From a bacterium (lineage in GTDB: Bacteria > Chloroflexota > Dormibacteria > UBA8260 > Bog-877), in the NCBI GenBank assembly GCA_021817025.1, contig JAKAWF010000062.1, positions 1-15,387 of the forward strand: DNA of 15,387 nucleotides. Direction: 5' to 3'. The notes beneath the pieces were generated by a model. The model had not been told where the DNA came from. It worked only from the letters and a program-made list of their open reading frames with translations, and searched no databases. This document shows positions 13,216 through 15,387 of this stretch, piece by piece. Made by a program: the position numbers and the translations under genes. Numbering within the stretch: position 1 is the first letter of the stretch; each line of letters starts with the position of its first letter.

Positions 13216-14671
13216 CCTCGAGCACCTCCCCCTCCGGCGCCAGGCGCCGGCCCAAGCTGCTGCGCAGGGTCCGCAACTCCTGGGGGCTGACCCCTCCCGT
13301 GAGCCAGAGCGAGCCCAAGTAGAAGACCCCGGCCAGGGGCGCGACCCAGAAGACGTTCTGGCTCGACAGCACTCCCATGATCCCGACCATCAGGCCCCCC
13401 GAGACCAGAGTCGGCAGCAGCGCCCGGGCCCAGGGCAGACTCCCCAACTGGCGACGCACCATCAGGTACCCGGCCACCAGCAAGAACACCTCCGTGATCA
13501 CAGTCGCCCAACTGCTGGCAAGATATCCGGTCGCGCGCGGAAAGAGCGGAATCAGGATGAAGTTAAGGGCCACGTTGACACCGATGCTCATGATCGAGAG
13601 CCGGATGCTGTCCCGCTGCCGGTCCATCGCCCCCAGGCCGAACACGAAGGTGTTGTTGACGAAGAGGAAGACCACGGCCAGGGCCAGGATCCGCACCGCC
13701 GACCCCGACTGGGAATACACGTGCAGCAAGGAGACCAGCGGCAGGGCCCCGAAGGCGAGCGCAACCGCCAGCGGCATGGCGATCGCCGTCAGCAGCCGGA
13801 GCGTGACCGTGTAGGCCTGCTTCATCGAGGCCACCGCCCCCAGATGGAGCACGGAGAGGGCGGGGAACACCGCGTTCATCATCGTCTGGGGGATGAAGGA
13901 GAGACCCTCGAGGAATTTGTAGCCTGCCTGGTAGTAGCCCACCTGGGTGTCCCCCCGCAGCGCGGTCAGGATCAGGACGTCGATCTTGAAGTAGACCGTG
14001 TTGAGGAAGAAGACCAGGGCGAACGGGAGGCCCATCCGGATCAGCCGCCGGACCAAAGTCGGATCGATCGCGAGGCGAGGCCGGAAGTAGCGCCGGGAGA
14101 TGATCCAGGCGGCGAAGACGCAGGTGAAGAGGTAGGAGACGGCATAGGCCCAGAGGTAGGCAGCCAGGCCCATGTGGCCGAGGCTGGCCAGGGCGGTGCC
14201 CCCGAGCAGGATGGCGCCCTCGCAGATGGTCTCGATCGCCTCGTAGCGCATCTCGCCGGTGGCGTAGAAGGTGCTGCGCAGGACGTTGGCGACGGAGGTG
14301 GCGACCAGGAGCGCGAAGGCGGGCCCGAGCAGGAAGAGCACCGAGGGATGGCTGGTGAACGAGGCCATCACCGCCAGGGTCACCAGGCTGCCCAGGAGGA
14401 GCGGGACCTTCGCCCCCAGGACGGCCGCCAGGTAGGGTTCGAGCCGCTTGCTGTCCCGGCTGCCCTCGCGCAGATACACGATCTGGAGGCCACCGTCGCC
14501 GACGATGCTGGAGAGGTTGCTGAGCACCACCACGACCCCGAACTCGCCGTAGCGGAAGGCGCCCAGGGAATGCTGCTGGATCAGGAAGGAGACGAACACC
14601 AAGAGCCGCGCCCCGGTCCGGGCCACGAACAGCATGGTCGTGTTGCGGACCGTGCGGTGAGCGAGGCTCAC
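13208..14671 (-). CDS. Polysaccharide flippase, Wzx/MATE-like oligosaccharide exporter
   Basis: This integral membrane protein is predicted to flip the undecaprenyl-linked repeat unit to the outer face. The 487 residues contain about 12-14 hydrophobic segments spread over the whole length. The N-terminus carries the polysaccharide-synthesis family pattern SLGAFRYGEFGVVVVL followed by GDGGLQIVYLREGSRD, as in Wzx-type proteins. Basic loops alternate with the helices. The start is taken as the GTG at 14671, 10 bases after the polymerase stop. An ATG at 14635 would remove 12 residues, and the frame upstream to 14896 lies in the polymerase gene and is Trp/Pro/Arg-rich, so is rejected. No strong Shine-Dalgarno is seen at the GTG. 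It overlaps the initiating transferase gene by 8 bases at its end. The family call is firm; that it moves this operon's product is inferred from position. Confidence 0.88.
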   Translation of the reverse strand: MSLAHRTVRNTTMLFVARTGARLLVFVSFLIQQHSLGAFRYGEFGVVVVLSNLSSIVGDGGLQIVYLREGSRDSKRLEPYLAAVLGAKVPLLLGSLVTLAVMASFTSHPSVLFLLGPAFALLVATSVANVLRSTFYATGEMRYEAIETICEGAILLGGTALASLGHMGLAAYLWAYAVSYLFTCVFAAWIISRRYFRPRLAIDPTLVRRLIRMGLPFALVFFLNTVYFKIDVLILTALRGDTQVGYYQAGYKFLEGLSFIPQTMMNAVFPALSVLHLGAVASMKQAYTVTLRLLTAIAMPLAVALAFGALPLVSLLHVYSQSGSAVRILALAVVFLFVNNTFVFGLGAMDRQRDSIRLSIMSIGVNVALNFILIPLFPRATGYLASSWATVITEVFLLVAGYLMVRRQLGSLPWARALLPTLVSGGLMVGIMGVLSSQNVFWVAPLAGVFYLGSLWLTGGVSPQELRTLRSSLGRRLAPEGEVLEDG

Positions 14672-14681
14672 GCCGTCAGGC

Positions 14682-15387
14682 TCAGGTCTTGCGGGCCGGT
14701 CGCCGCAGCTGCAGCTGCCTGGTGGCCGGCACCACTGCCACCACCACCAGGGCGGCCAGGGCCCACCATTCGACCGAGAGGTCGTTCTTCCAGTAGGGAC
14801 TGTCGACCAGCCCGTGGGCCAGGATGCCGATCCAGGCGAGCGCCAGCGCGGCCGCCCAGGGGTGCGCTCGGGGGCCGGCCCGGACCGCCGGGGCAAGGTA
14901 TCGCGCCAGCTCGACGATGAAGCCGAGCAGGAAGACTATCCCCATCACTCCCAGCTCCACCCAGAAGTCGCGCTCCAACTGGTCCGGGTAGACATGGGTC
15001 TGATGGACCACGTCGTGGAGCGCGGCCCGGTAGGGGCCGATCTCCTGTTGGTAGTTGGCCAGACCGGCACCCTGGAAGGGATGGGCGGCGATGAGGTCGA
15101 CGGTAGCGTGCCAGAGGTGGATCCGGGTGACGGCCGAGTTGGCAGGGTTGTTGGGATTGAGCTCGTTCTCGACCCGGTGCCGGATCGGTGGCAGCAGCAG
15201 CGCCACCACCGCCAACACCACCCAGCCCACCACCAGCACCCGCCGCCGGGGGTGGATCGCCGCCGCCACCAGCGCGATCACGACCAGGGCGAGCCAGGAC
15301 CCGCGACTCATCGTGACCACGTCGCCCAACCCCAGCAGCGCCAGCATCACCCAATGGACCCGAGGGTGTTTGGTGCCCCCGAAGAGC
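14682..15387 (-). CDS. O-antigen polymerase/ligase-type membrane protein, 5' end outside the window
   Basis: The visible 234 C-terminal residues are open to the right edge without a stop, so the gene begins outside. Hydrophobic helices alternate with a large loop at about residues 65-140 of the visible part. The loop carries the O-antigen ligase/polymerase (Wzy_C) pattern: SRGSWLAL (27-34), then R-x-x-x-W-x-A (88-94), AHPFQGAGLANY (101-112), a His-containing QTHVYPDQLERDFWVELGV (129-147) and a following helix. Such proteins polymerise repeat units or ligate them to a carrier in the outer face of the membrane. They are hard to tell apart by sequence, and the flippase next to it favours a Wzy-like polymerase. 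The stop (14682) lies 10 bases before the flippase start. Family confidence is good, the precise reaction uncertain. Confidence 0.82.
   Translation of the reverse strand, partial: LFGGTKHPRVHWVMLALLGLGDVVTMSRGSWLALVVIALVAAAIHPRRRVLVVGWVVLAVVALLLPPIRHRVENELNPNNPANSAVTRIHLWHATVDLIAAHPFQGAGLANYQQEIGPYRAALHDVVHQTHVYPDQLERDFWVELGVMGIVFLLGFIVELARYLAPAVRAGPRAHPWAAALALAWIGILAHGLVDSPYWKNDLSVEWWALAALVVVAVVPATRQLQLRRPARKT

Noticed and set aside
13157..14920. A 587-codon plus-strand open frame opposite the flippase gene
   Set aside because: The peptide is dominated by Gln, Glu, Arg, Asp and His, the mirror of hydrophobic codons in the flippase. No family match and no ribosome binding site of note.
1..15387. 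CRISPR array, insertion sequence, phage or toxin-antitoxin module
   Set aside because: No regularly spaced repeats, no transposase or integrase motifs, no flanking target duplications and no small gene pair of that kind were seen.

Overview
The window is high-GC bacterial DNA, roughly two-thirds G+C by eye. Every gene I can support lies on the minus strand, so the text below follows transcription from the right edge to the left. A predicted F420-type luciferase-like oxidoreductase, the short form of S-adenosylhomocysteine hydrolase, the long form of RmlA and a PASTA-domain protein together suggest an actinobacterium, a Chloroflexota member or a related deep-branching high-GC lineage. No rRNA or other taxon marker is present, so this is only a guess.

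Right part (15387 to 6060): a compact surface-polysaccharide operon. In transcription order it holds an O-antigen polymerase/ligase-type membrane protein (cut by the window edge), a Wzx-type flippase, a polyprenyl-phosphate sugar-1-phosphate transferase, a possible 27-residue ORF, rmlA, rmlC, rmlB, rmlD and two GT2 glycosyltransferases. Most junctions overlap or are under 15 bases apart (ATGGCTGA, TGATG, GTGA), which points to one translationally coupled transcript. The logic is Wzx/Wzy-like. The initiating transferase loads undecaprenyl phosphate, RmlABCD make dTDP-L-rhamnose, the GT2 enzymes extend the repeat unit, Wzx flips it and the O-antigen-polymerase protein polymerises or ligates it.

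Middle part (5816 to 2597): a lone LLM-class oxidoreductase, then a 450-base gap holding a perfect 8+8 dyad, then apt-ahcY. In apt-ahcY the ahcY ribosome binding site abuts the apt stop codon. The pair fits methyl-cycle and purine salvage. A strong hairpin follows ahcY directly.

Left part (2470 to 1): a membrane-anchored single-PASTA protein, a 455-base hairpin-rich gap, a PAP2 phosphatase of the undecaprenyl-diphosphatase type, a 478-base gap, and the first 32 codons of another minus-strand gene. That last gene is preceded by a good Shine-Dalgarno and a textbook-like TTGACA promoter. I see no CRISPR array, insertion sequence, tRNA or rRNA. Many long plus-strand open frames exist but look like antisense shadows of a GC-rich coding strand. 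I found no clear evidence of a wholly new system. The most checkable oddities are the dyad upstream of apt, the structured gap upstream of the PAP2 gene, the palindrome touching a glycosyltransferase start codon, and the truncated gene at the left edge.
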